Assembly (NCBI GenBank): GCA_009785045.1
Contig: WQXC01000024.1
Coordinates: 1-16,427, forward strand
Direction of reading: 5' to 3'
DNA length: 16,427 nucleotides
From: Treponema sp.
GTDB taxonomy: Bacteria > Spirochaetota > Spirochaetia > Treponematales > Breznakiellaceae
The notes under the pieces are model-generated. The model was not told the origin of the DNA. It did no database searches and saw nothing but the letters and a program-made list of their open reading frames with translations. Made by a program: the position numbers and the translations under genes. Position 1 is the stretch's first letter; every line of letters starts with the position of its first letter. Below, piece by piece: positions 1 to 6,606 of the stretch.

Positions 1-180
1 GTATCATGGGGGGGGGGGGGGGGGGAAAATTTTTTTTTTACCTCCCCGAAAAAAAAAACCAAAAAAATATTTTTTTTTTCGAAAAAAACCACAATATAAG
101 AGGGGGAGATTTTTTAATTGTTTAATAAAAACCCACGCCCCCCCCGGGGTTGGTGGGGGGGGGGGGAGGGTAAATTACTC
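1..180. other. Low-complexity homopolymer stretch, probable assembly or read-end artefact
   Basis: The first 180 bases are mostly homopolymer runs: 18 G at 8-25, 10 T at 30-39, several A and T runs through about 100, 8 C at 138-145 and 12 G at 155-166. Sequence of normal complexity begins at about 171. Nothing elsewhere in the window resembles this. I see no gene, promoter or repeat here. The likeliest explanation is low-quality consensus at a contig end, so no biological meaning should be read into it. Confidence 0.75.
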
Positions 181-232
181 TGTACACTCCCGGCTAAAAA
201 ATCACCAGAAAGCTATATTTTTCTCGGACAAT

Positions 233-255
233 AGCTCCACGTTTACGTGAGAGCT
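233..255 (+). promoter_or_regulatory. Hairpin in the leader of the modular lipoprotein gene
   Basis: AGCTCCACGT (233-242) pairs with ACGTGAGAGCT (245-255), a ten-pair stem with one bulged A and a very small loop. It lies just ahead of the ribosome binding site AAGGAG (269-274) of the gene at 281. It may stabilise the 5' leader, or be the terminator stem of something lost to the left, although only a short T run follows. No convincing -35/-10 pair was found for the gene at 281; a TATATT at about 262-267 is a weak -10 candidate. Confidence 0.4.
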
Positions 256-280
256 TTGTATATATTGTAAGGAGTATTTT

Positions 281-1900
281 ATGAAAAACAAATTTAAATT
301 GATAACGATTATAACGATTGCGGCATTCTGTTTTTATGCCTGTGATTTGGGCAATGATAGTAACAAGGGACAGGGAAACGGCGATTATGATTCTCTTCCC
401 GATCTTACAGGAACTGTCTCGATAACAGGTGAAGCGCTGGTAGGACAAACTTTGGCTGCAAATATCAGCTCTCTTGATGGTGATGGAACTCCTTTTTTTC
501 AATGGAAAAGAGGAAATGCAAATATTGGTTCCAATAGTAATACTTATGTAGTTGCAGCTGGCGATGTAGGAAACACAATTACTGTAACAGTAAGCCGCGC
601 GGGTTATAAAGGAAACGTAGTAAGCAATCCCACTAGCATAGTCACAGATCCGACCCTTCCTGCTCTTACAGGAACCGTTACTATTTCTGGCACCGCAGCA
701 GTAGGGCAAATTCTCGTTGCGGTAACAACTTCTCTTGAAGGTTCAGGCACAATACATTACCAGTGGAAAAGCGGAGGAACCATCGTTGGAACTAACAGCA
801 GCACTTATACAGTAACAGTACAAGATGTAGGTAAAAAAATAACAGTAACGGTTATTCGAACTGGCAACTCCGGCAGCGTAACAAGCAGCGAGACCGATGA
901 AGTCCCCGATAACCGCCCAGATCTTACAGGTAGTGTTAGCATTACCGGTTTTGCGCAAATAGGACAAATATTAACAGCTAACACAGCTTCTCTTGGCGGA
1001 AGCGGTACGATTACCTACCAGTGGAAAAGAGGAGAAGATCCTATTGGCACTAATAGCAGTACTTATACAATTGTAAACGCAGATATTGGAAATAAAATAA
1101 CAGTTTCTGTAAGCCGCTTAAACAATAAAGGCTCTGTAATAAGCTCCGAGATTGATACAATAATTGACTATTATACGATTACTTTTGACAGCAAAGGCGG
1201 AAGCGAGGTTAGCCCGATAACCAACGCAAGACATGGCTTTGCAGTTACAAAACCTGCTGATCCTGCTAGTGGAAATAGCTATACTTTTGATTATTGGTAT
1301 TTAGATGACCCGGAAACACCTTTTAATTTTAGCACTTTAATTACCGGAAGTATTACTCTTTATGCAAGATGGAATATACTTGTATATAATTTAGGCGATG
1401 TATTACCAGACGGCGGAATAGTTTTTTATTATTCCGAAACACCCTTTAAAGTGTATCAACATAAAGATGATACTGTAGGTATAGATGCTAAATATCTTGT
1501 AGTTGCACCTGATGTAATAGATGGTTTATTTTGGGATAATATCGGTTATCTAAATAGCAATCTTATTCCCGGTGATTTTACCCACACAGAAATTGGTTAT
1601 GGAAAAAAATACACAGACATGATTATTGATAGTATAGGCGAACGCGCCGAAGCTGCACTGGCTTGTAGGAATTATGGTACCGGCTGGTTCCTTCCAAGTA
1701 TACCTGAATTAGAACTATTAAATGCTAATAGGGAGTATGTTTTTGATAGTGAAGTTTTTATAAATTTCTTTTATTGGTCTTCTAACCAATATGATGATAT
1801 TATTGTATTGTTGTATTATTTTGGTACTGGACATTCTGGTGAAAGCTCAGTTGTTAAAGACTTCTCTGGTATTAGCGTCCGTCCCATACGAGCTTTCTAG
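281..1900 (+). CDS. Modular surface lipoprotein: three Ig-like repeats, InlB-type repeat, DUF1566-like C-terminus
   Basis: A 539-residue exported lipoprotein. The N-terminus has a hydrophobic signal with a lipobox ending FYAC (Cys21), followed by a flexible Asn/Gly-rich linker. Residues 42-124, 129-207 and 214-295 are three repeats of an Ig-like beta domain, each beginning LTG(T/S)V and carrying a QWK(R/S)G strand and an NTYxV or STYT strand. Residues 298-364 fit a Listeria-Bacteroides (Flg_new, InlB B) repeat with the signature TFDSKGG and a terminal LYARW. Residues 370-539 resemble DUF1566/Fibrobacter major paralogous domains: LPDGGIVFYY, GWFLPSIPELELL, YWSSNQY and a terminal SVRPIRAF. This architecture suggests a surface adhesin or binding protein; the ligand is unknown. 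The start is supported by AAGGAG six bases upstream. Asp follows the lipidated Cys, but spirochaete sorting rules differ from those of enterics, so localisation is inferred. Confidence 0.85.
   Translation: MKNKFKLITIITIAAFCFYACDLGNDSNKGQGNGDYDSLPDLTGTVSITGEALVGQTLAANISSLDGDGTPFFQWKRGNANIGSNSNTYVVAAGDVGNTITVTVSRAGYKGNVVSNPTSIVTDPTLPALTGTVTISGTAAVGQILVAVTTSLEGSGTIHYQWKSGGTIVGTNSSTYTVTVQDVGKKITVTVIRTGNSGSVTSSETDEVPDNRPDLTGSVSITGFAQIGQILTANTASLGGSGTITYQWKRGEDPIGTNSSTYTIVNADIGNKITVSVSRLNNKGSVISSEIDTIIDYYTITFDSKGGSEVSPITNARHGFAVTKPADPASGNSYTFDYWYLDDPETPFNFSTLITGSITLYARWNILVYNLGDVLPDGGIVFYYSETPFKVYQHKDDTVGIDAKYLVVAPDVIDGLFWDNIGYLNSNLIPGDFTHTEIGYGKKYTDMIIDSIGERAEAALACRNYGTGWFLPSIPELELLNANREYVFDSEVFINFFYWSSNQYDDIIVLLYYFGTGHSGESSVVKDFSGISVRPIRAF
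404..1165 (+). repeat. Three tandem Ig-domain-encoding repeats of about 260 bp
   Basis: The motif CTTACAGG recurs at 404, 665 and 923, giving periods of 261 and 258 bases (87 and 86 codons). Each unit encodes one Ig-like domain of the lipoprotein at 281. The units have diverged through most of their length but keep recognisable blocks at their start and at the codons for QWK. This is intragenic duplication, with potential for unit gain or loss by recombination. Confidence 0.85.
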
Positions 1901-1925
1901 CGCTTTTAGTTAAATTGCTTTTTGA

Positions 1926-1981
1926 AGTGTCTGCCCAGAACATCTGAGTCATTCAGCGTTAATCCGCGGACACTCTTTTTT
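1926..1981 (+). terminator. Probable intrinsic terminator of the modular lipoprotein gene
   Basis: AGTGTCTGC (1926-1934) pairs with GCGGACACT (1966-1974), nine pairs with one G-U, followed by C and six T (1976-1981). It begins 26 bases after the lipoprotein stop codon. The 31-base loop is long for a classical terminator, so the call is moderate. The rest of the gap between 1901 and 2036 holds nothing else I recognise. Confidence 0.55.
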
Positions 1982-2036
1982 ACACCAATTATATCAAAAA
2001 GCGTATTAATTTAACAAACGGCTGTCAGTTTTTAAC

Positions 2037-2065
2037 TTGATAACCAGACGAATTTTTGGTACAAT
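2037..2065 (+). promoter_or_regulatory. Sigma-70-type promoter, TTGATA-17-TACAAT
   Basis: The -35 is TTGATA at 2037-2042 and the -10 is TACAAT at 2060-2065, with the ideal 17-base spacer. The expected +1 is at 2072, which is the A of the downstream start codon; no Shine-Dalgarno sequence precedes that ATG. The transcript would therefore be leaderless. With the nucleotidyltransferase gene deleted, this promoter is now the visible promoter for pepT and the acyltransferase. Confidence 0.75.
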
Positions 2066-2071
2066 AAATTT

Positions 2072-2260
2072 ATGGACAAAACAATTACTGTTATAAATAA
2101 AAAAGACAGCAGAAATTCGGGTTATGTCCCAGGAACCGCCGCAGAAAGGATAGCAATGGTTTGGCCATTGACTTGTGAAGTAGTATCATTGAGTAAAAAA
2201 TACGATGTTGAACAGCCATTACAAAGACATATTATCAATATTGTCAGAAAAAAAAGTTAA
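2072..2260 (+). CDS. Small conserved protein, partner of a minimal nucleotidyltransferase
   Basis: A 62-residue soluble protein without signal peptide or membrane segment. The core reads AERIAMVWPLTCEVVSL followed by a basic C-terminus LQRHIINIVRKK. From memory, small proteins of this pattern often sit just upstream of DUF6036/AbiEii-like nucleotidyltransferase genes in bacterial genomes, and exactly such a gene fragment overlaps its 3' end here. It could be an antitoxin-like or accessory partner, but no function is established that I can cite. The start is at the predicted +1 of a strong promoter with no ribosome binding site. Because its partner is truncated, it is probably an orphan that persists as the first cistron ahead of pepT. 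Confidence 0.65.
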   Translation: MDKTITVINKKDSRNSGYVPGTAAERIAMVWPLTCEVVSLSKKYDVEQPLQRHIINIVRKKS

Positions 2261-2324
2261 ATTCCTGCTGGTTGGCGCCTATGCTATGGCAGCTCACGGA
2301 TACCCAAGATCTAAGTATGAATAA
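2205..2324 (+). pseudogene. 5' stump of a DUF6036/AbiEii-like minimal nucleotidyltransferase
   Basis: In the +1 frame relative to the preceding small gene, an ATG at 2205 opens a 39-codon reading frame that ends at 2324. It contains FLLVGAYAMAAHGYPR, the characteristic N-terminal segment of minimal nucleotidyltransferases; in intact members a G(D)xD metal-binding motif follows within a few residues. Here the frame leaves the family after GYPR, reads SKYE and stops. Everything from the catalytic aspartates onward is absent. The fragment overlaps the preceding gene by 56 bases, and its stop UAA lies five bases inside the pepT start region, so ribosomes ending here could reinitiate on pepT. I read this as the scar of a deletion joining codon ~35 of the transferase gene to the pepT start. 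Confidence 0.75.
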
Positions 2325-3564
2325 CAAAGACCTTGAAAAATTGATTGTTCCGCGGTTTATGAACTATGTCCGCTATGATACCGAAAGCCGCCGTGATATC
2401 GAGGAAACTCCTTCGACGCCGGGGCAATGGGATTTAGCGAAAGTTCTGCGCGATGAACTTTTGGCTCTTGGTATAAAAGATGTAAAACTTACAGACCACT
2501 GTTATGTAATTGCCAGACTTCCGGCAACAGGTAAATACACAGAGGCGGGCAAAGAGAGCAAGTGTATCGGGTTTCTTGCTCATCTTGATACTGCAGGCGA
2601 TGTTTCCGGAAAAGATGTTAAACCGCAGCTTGTGCAAAACTACGACGGTAAAAAAATCGAACTAACTGGCGGACTTTGTTTAGACCCTGAGAAAGAGCCG
2701 GGGTTAGCAGAACACAAAGGAAAAGCTATTATCCACAGTGATGGAACAACATTACTTGGAGCGGACAATAAAGCAGGCATTGCAGAAATTATGGCAGCAG
2801 TGGAGTACCTAACCGCTAACCCGCAGATAGAACACGGACCTGTCGAGATTATTTTTACCCCCGACGAAGAAACAGGCAAGGGGTTGCCGCATTTTCCCAT
2901 GGAAGAGATACAATCAGTTTATTGCTATACGGTAGACGGCGGTCCAATCGGCGAGATAGAAATCGAGTGTTTTAATGCGTATAAGGCAGATATCGAGTTT
3001 CATGGTAAGGTGATACATGTGGGGCATGCAAGAGGTTTACTCGCCAACGCAGTGCTTATGGCATCAACTTTTGCGGCTCTTCTTCCGCGCAGCGAAAGCC
3101 CGGAATCCACAGACGGTTATTACGGATATTATTGCCCAATGGAAATTGCCGGCAATTTGGAGAAAGCTGCGCTGGAGGTTTTTCTGCGCGATTTTGATCA
3201 ATCCGGTATGGAGCGCCGGCTGGAGGCGTTAGACGTTTTTGCCAGGACCGTGGAAGCCCAGTTTCCCGGCGGAAAGGTAATTGTTAAAAGTCAGCCTCAA
3301 TACTATAATATGAAAACCAGGATAAATGAAAATCCTGAAGTACAGGAAAGGCTAAAACAAGCGGCACATAACGCTGGAATTGAATGGCGCCTGAAACCAG
3401 TACGGGGCGGAACCGATAGTTCAAGGCTTACGGAGCTGGGTATACCTACTCCGAACATTTTTACAGGCGGCAGGAATTTTCACAGCCGCCTTGAGTGGGT
3501 AAGCGTGAACGAAATGTGCGCCGCCTGCAGGTTAATCATCGAGATAATTTGCTTAACAAGTTAA
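2317..3564 (+). CDS. pepT: Peptidase T (tripeptide aminopeptidase, M20B)
   Basis: A cytosolic di-zinc aminopeptidase that removes the N-terminal residue from tripeptides. With the start at ATG 2317 it has 415 residues, close to the roughly 408 of E. coli PepT. Metal and catalytic residues are in place: His89 and Asp91 in HLDTAGD, Asp150 in LGADNKAG, Glu184-Glu185 in TPDEETG, Asp207 in VDGG and His389 in GGRNFH. The RGGTDSSRL substrate motif is also present, while the usual HPGTAKG is degenerate (HVGHARG). An upstream TTG at 2272 would add 15 residues, but those codons are an out-of-frame reading of the nucleotidyltransferase stump, so ATG 2317 (MNNKDLEKL) is preferred. There is no good Shine-Dalgarno sequence; translation probably relies on coupling to the overlapping stump. 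The acyltransferase gene follows after 17 bases. Confidence 0.93.
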   Translation: MNNKDLEKLIVPRFMNYVRYDTESRRDIEETPSTPGQWDLAKVLRDELLALGIKDVKLTDHCYVIARLPATGKYTEAGKESKCIGFLAHLDTAGDVSGKDVKPQLVQNYDGKKIELTGGLCLDPEKEPGLAEHKGKAIIHSDGTTLLGADNKAGIAEIMAAVEYLTANPQIEHGPVEIIFTPDEETGKGLPHFPMEEIQSVYCYTVDGGPIGEIEIECFNAYKADIEFHGKVIHVGHARGLLANAVLMASTFAALLPRSESPESTDGYYGYYCPMEIAGNLEKAALEVFLRDFDQSGMERRLEALDVFARTVEAQFPGGKVIVKSQPQYYNMKTRINENPEVQERLKQAAHNAGIEWRLKPVRGGTDSSRLTELGIPTPNIFTGGRNFHSRLEWVSVNEMCAACRLIIEIICLTS

Positions 3565-3581
3565 GCACAGGAGTTTGATTT

Positions 3582-4466
3582 ATGATAGGAACATTAACAA
3601 CAGTTTTTGGCGATCAGATAAAAAGAGTTATAAAGGTGTCTAAAGCGCCGACTGTAATCAGCGAAGATAATGTGTATCAGGAAGGAGACCCTAACGTCCT
3701 TTCTATTCTTGATGAAATGGTAAACCATTTAATTCTTCCCGGAAGCGGACTTGATGGAATGAATCACCTTGAGGAACTAATGGAAAAAGCCGAATCGGGA
3801 AAATCCTGCCTGCTCCTTGTTGAACATTACAGTAATTTGGATCTTTCCATTGTTTCCCTGTTTGCCAGAATGGCAGGAGGCCGCGGTCAGGCAATCAGCG
3901 ATGCGCTTGTTGCAATAGCCGGGATGAAATTAAACGAGCATAATCCTGTTGTTGCCGCATTTACCGGCGCTTACACAAAGCTTGTAATTTACCCCAGCCG
4001 CTCGCTATTGGAAATGGATCCGGAAAAAGACAAAGCCGAAATTGCACGCGGCAATGCCATAAACCGCGCTGCCATGAAATCGCTGATAAGGCATAAATAC
4101 AAAGGAAAACTAGTTCTTGTATTCCCTTCCGGAACCCGTTACCGCTCATGGGAGCCGGATACAAAAAAGGGTGTAAGGGAAATCGATTCTTATATCCGCT
4201 CTTTTGACTACATGTGTTTTGTTGCAATTAACGGAGAGATCCTGCATGTGCAGCAAACTGACATGATGAATGATGCAGTAAGCCATGATGTCGTTCGCGT
4301 TACAGTCGGACCGGTCAGGGATTGCAATGAGTTTCGCGATAAAGTACTGGCAGAGACAAGTAACGATGAAGATAAAAAGCAGGCAGTTGCTGATGAGATA
4401 ATGAAAGAATTGGAAAAAATGCACACCTCCGCCGAAGCGGAACGCAAGAAACTACTGGAAAAATAA
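3582..4466 (+). CDS. PlsC/GPAT-family glycerolipid acyltransferase
   Basis: A 294-residue protein of the lysophospholipid/glycerol-3-phosphate acyltransferase superfamily. The catalytic HX4D motif is seen at residues 82-87 (HYSNLD). Block III appears as FPSGTR at 181-186, with Ser in place of the usual Glu of FPEGTR, closer to the PSG form of some glycerol-3-phosphate acyltransferases. It should transfer an acyl chain to glycerol phosphate or lysophosphatidate at the inner membrane face, an early step of phospholipid synthesis. I see no strong transmembrane helix, and the C-terminal 30 residues are charged and helical. AGGAG lies eight bases before the ATG, and the gene shares the pepT transcription unit. 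Whether it acts at the sn-1 or sn-2 step cannot be decided from sequence alone. Confidence 0.8.
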   Translation: MIGTLTTVFGDQIKRVIKVSKAPTVISEDNVYQEGDPNVLSILDEMVNHLILPGSGLDGMNHLEELMEKAESGKSCLLLVEHYSNLDLSIVSLFARMAGGRGQAISDALVAIAGMKLNEHNPVVAAFTGAYTKLVIYPSRSLLEMDPEKDKAEIARGNAINRAAMKSLIRHKYKGKLVLVFPSGTRYRSWEPDTKKGVREIDSYIRSFDYMCFVAINGEILHVQQTDMMNDAVSHDVVRVTVGPVRDCNEFRDKVLAETSNDEDKKQAVADEIMKELEKMHTSAEAERKKLLEK

Positions 4467-4501
4467 AAAAACACGGATCAACAATTTGCTAATCCGTGTT
4501 T
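4467..4501 (-). terminator. Rho-independent terminator of the RRM gene, possibly bidirectional
   Basis: AAACACGGAT (4469-4478) and ATCCGTGTTT (4492-4501) form a perfect ten-pair stem with a 13-base loop between two convergent genes. Read on the minus strand the stem ends in a run of T, a good terminator for the RRM gene. Read on the plus strand only three T follow, so it would terminate the acyltransferase transcript less well. Confidence 0.8.
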
Positions 4502-4514
4502 CAGCAACTGGTTC

Positions 4515-4802
4515 TTACCAGTTACCGCCGCCTCCGCCTCCGCGTTCACGGCGTGGTTTATCCATCGCTTCGTTTACGCGCAGCTGGCGTCCGTCAAATT
4601 CGCGGCCGTTTGTGCCAGCGATTGCCGCAGCGGCTTCTTCATCGCTGCCCATTTCGATAAATCCGAACCCTTTTGAGTTGCCGGTTTCGCGATCAAAAAT
4701 GATCTTTGCTGATGCGACGCTGCCGAAACCTGAAAACAGGTTCTTCAGACCATCTTCGGTAGTGTTGTAGGAGAGGTTACCGACATACAATTTCTTCGCC
4801 AT
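4515..4802 (-). CDS. Cold-shock-type RNA-binding protein with a single RRM
   Basis: A 95-residue protein made of one RNA recognition motif and a short glycine-rich tail. RNP2 is LYVGNL at residues 5-10 and RNP1 is KGFGFIEM at 44-51; the tail RRERGGGGGGNW gives extra RNA contacts. This is the bacterial Rbp family, related to plant glycine-rich proteins. Members bind single-stranded RNA and many are cold-induced, as known in cyanobacteria. Translation starts with AAGGAA eight bases before the ATG. The gene has its own strong promoter at 5117-5145 with a leader of about 308 nt, and a clear terminator, so it is a monocistronic unit separate from radA. Regulation through the structured leader is inferred. 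Confidence 0.9.
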   Translation of the reverse strand: MAKKLYVGNLSYNTTEDGLKNLFSGFGSVASAKIIFDRETGNSKGFGFIEMGSDEEAAAAIAGTNGREFDGRQLRVNEAMDKPRRERGGGGGGNW

Positions 4803-5110
4803 TGAGAAAATTCCTTCGTACTTAAGCGCTTACGCACTTTAGCACATTTGGACTTTGCGTCCGCGGACTTTGGTCCGTTAGGACTTCCATCCAAGTATTC
4901 ACGTCCGCACAAGCGAACGACTCTTATTCTCTGCAAGTGCCGGATAAAAACCCGGTGCCGGCAAGAGATATAGATTCATTATTTGTTAAGGGAAAAAGAC
5001 GATAAGCATTTTTACTAGCAGCAAACGACAAGAACAGAACCCCTAAACCATGCGGCCTTATAAAAAGCCTGCAAAAATAATCTCTACTCAATCTGAAATA
5101 ACTTCCAATT
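4803..5110 (-). promoter_or_regulatory. Long structured 5' leader of the RRM gene, possible RNA thermosensor
   Basis: From the predicted start at about 5110 to the ATG at 4802 there are about 308 transcribed bases with no convincing ORF. On the minus strand I see stems at 4958-4963/4938-4943 (TGCCGG with CCGGCA, which can also pair differently through nearby CCGG), 4877-4873/4868-4864 (CGGAC with GTCCG, loop CAAA), 4862-4859/4853-4850 (GGAC with GTCC) and 4839-4834/4829-4824 (AAGTGC-GTAA-GCGCTT, a GNRA-type tetraloop). The last stem sits just upstream of the ribosome binding site at 4811-4816. By analogy with long cspA leaders this could be temperature-responsive. A small RNA is an alternative. 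A reading frame spanning 4924-5169 covers the promoter and is not credible. Confidence 0.5.
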
Positions 5111-5116
5111 AATGAA

Positions 5117-5145
5117 AATATAGCCTTATCAGAAAAAAATGTCAA
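5117..5145 (-). promoter_or_regulatory. Strong sigma-70-type promoter for the RRM gene, TTGACA-17-TATATT
   Basis: On the minus strand, TTGACA (5145-5140) and TATATT (5122-5117) are separated by 17 bases. The inverted repeat AAGGCT/AGCCTT (5144-5149 and 5122-5127) overlaps both hexamers; as RNA it makes a six-pair stem followed by an A/U tail just after the radA stop codon, so the same DNA could act as a weak radA terminator. No other promoter candidate of similar quality was seen for this gene. Confidence 0.75.
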
Positions 5146-5161
5146 GGCTTTTATAGCGAAT

Positions 5162-6598
5162 TTATTCATAAATTAACTTTATAGCGTTTTTTATATTTGC
5201 GGCAGAATGAAGCCCCTGAATTGGCTGTTCCGGGACAGGTCCCAGAAATTTCTTAAATCCAAGGTTTGCCGCTGTTTTAATACGATTTGACAGGCGGTGT
5301 ACGGGGCGGATTTCCCCGGTTAGCGATAATTCCCCTGCAATTACCAAATCTGCAGGCAGCGCCCGGCCTGTTCTTGCCGAATACAGGGCACAGGCAATTG
5401 CCAGTTCAACCCCTACCTCTGTAATGCGGATTCCTCCTGCTGCATTTACGTATAAATCCTGATCCGAAAGCCTGAGATCTGGTTTATTTTGCAAACTAAG
5501 ATGTTTTTCCAATGCTGCGGATATACGGGAAACCCTGCCGGAATCGATTTTATCTGAAAAAACACGGCTTATTGTGCCTTTGGCAGGGATAGTGAGCGCC
5601 TGAATCTCTACCAAAATAGTTCTTGATCCTTCCAGAACTGCCGCTATAGCTACCCCTGGAGGCAGTTCGCCTTCGCGTCTTATCAGAAACATACGTCCCG
5701 TGTCTTCGACAGGAGAAAGACCTTTTTCTCCCATTGTAAAAATTCCAATTTCGTCGATAGAACCGAATCTGTTTTTTGAAGCGCGTAAAAACCTGCAGTC
5801 AATAGTTCCGTTTAAACCTGATGCTTTATCGTTTTGCTCAAAGTAAAGGACAGTATCTACCATGTGTTCCAGGGTTTTAGGTCCGGAAATAACGCCTTCT
5901 TTTGTAACATGCGCCGCCAAAAATACCGCAGCATCATGTTCCTTTGCCCAGGCGATTAATTCAAATGTACAGAACTTCATCTGGTTGATTCCGCCGGGCG
6001 CAGGATTCGCATTCATCGATGCGTTTTCGGAATAAAGTGTCTGGGCGGAATCAATTAAAATTAATACAGGTTTTATGTTATTAAGGACAGATTCGATTTC
6101 TTCAAGGCATCCTGAGCAAAGTATTTCTATCCGTTCCATGATACTTTTATCAGTGTTTAATCCAAGCCGGTCTGCTCTTAATCTTAACTGCCCGGCAGAC
6201 TCTTCGCCGGATACATATAATACGCGCCCCTTTGTTTGAGCGGCAGCGGCGATTTGCAGAAGCAATGTAGATTTGCCAATTCCCGGCTCACCGCCAATAA
6301 GTATCGATGAACGTTTCATAATGCCACCGCCAAGCACGCGATCCAGTTCGCCGATACCGCTTCCAATGCGGCTGCCTTCCATTGGGTCCACAGCTGCAAG
6401 GGGCAGAGTCACAGGACCTGAATCTCCGCGTCCTTTGCCGTGTCTGCCGGGTATACGGCCTTGCGCAGAAATTTCGTTTCTGGCTGCAGATTCAACAAGA
6501 GAGTTCCATTCACCGCATTCTGGGCAGCGTCCCAGCCACTTTGGTTCTTCACGGCCGCAGGAGGAACATTTGTAGATTAGGTTTTTTTGCTTTTTCAT
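5162..6598 (-). CDS. radA: DNA repair protein RadA
   Basis: A 478-residue RecA-like helicase that promotes branch migration during recombination and repair. Domains in order: a C4 zinc finger (Cys11, Cys14, Cys25, Cys28); a RecA-type ATPase with Walker A GEPGIGKST at 103-111 and a Walker B-like strand VLILIDSAQ at 178-186; the RadA signature KNRFG at 275-279; and a Lon protease-like domain from about 300 on, with GGIRITEVGVELA and AGELSLTGEIRPV, which in this family is scaffold rather than active protease. Length is close to the usual 450-460. The gene begins eight bases after the stop codon of the exported protein gene, with GGAG about 13 bases upstream, and so is probably cotranscribed from the promoter at 7306-7334. 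Confidence 0.96.
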   Translation of the reverse strand: MKKQKNLIYKCSSCGREEPKWLGRCPECGEWNSLVESAARNEISAQGRIPGRHGKGRGDSGPVTLPLAAVDPMEGSRIGSGIGELDRVLGGGIMKRSSILIGGEPGIGKSTLLLQIAAAAQTKGRVLYVSGEESAGQLRLRADRLGLNTDKSIMERIEILCSGCLEEIESVLNNIKPVLILIDSAQTLYSENASMNANPAPGGINQMKFCTFELIAWAKEHDAAVFLAAHVTKEGVISGPKTLEHMVDTVLYFEQNDKASGLNGTIDCRFLRASKNRFGSIDEIGIFTMGEKGLSPVEDTGRMFLIRREGELPPGVAIAAVLEGSRTILVEIQALTIPAKGTISRVFSDKIDSGRVSRISAALEKHLSLQNKPDLRLSDQDLYVNAAGGIRITEVGVELAIACALYSARTGRALPADLVIAGELSLTGEIRPVHRLSNRIKTAANLGFKKFLGPVPEQPIQGLHSAANIKNAIKLIYE

Positions 6599-6606
6599 GC
6601 GAGAGA

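Noticed and set aside
194..967. Cysteine-rich minus-strand frames opposite the modular lipoprotein gene
   Set aside because: They are shadows of the repeat-encoding plus-strand codons; the plus-strand frame has a signal peptide, domains and a ribosome binding site.
404..1165. CRISPR-like or mobile repeat array
   Set aside because: The repeats are in frame, about 260 bp long and encode Ig-like domains; there are no short direct repeats with unique spacers anywhere in the window.
2272..2316. Upstream TTG start that would extend PepT by 15 residues
   Set aside because: The added codons are an out-of-frame reading of the nucleotidyltransferase stump, and PepT length and N-terminus fit the ATG at 2317.
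4486..4770. Proline-rich plus-strand frame opposite the RRM gene
   Set aside because: It is the mirror of the glycine-rich tail and RRM codons on the minus strand, with no ribosome binding site.
4803..5110. tRNA, tmRNA or other known structured RNA in the RRM leader
   Set aside because: No cloverleaf, T-loop consensus or tmRNA tag frame was found; only simple stem-loops are visible.
4924..5169. 81-codon minus-strand frame between radA and the RRM gene
   Set aside because: It overlaps the end of radA and spans the RRM promoter; composition and sequence look non-coding.
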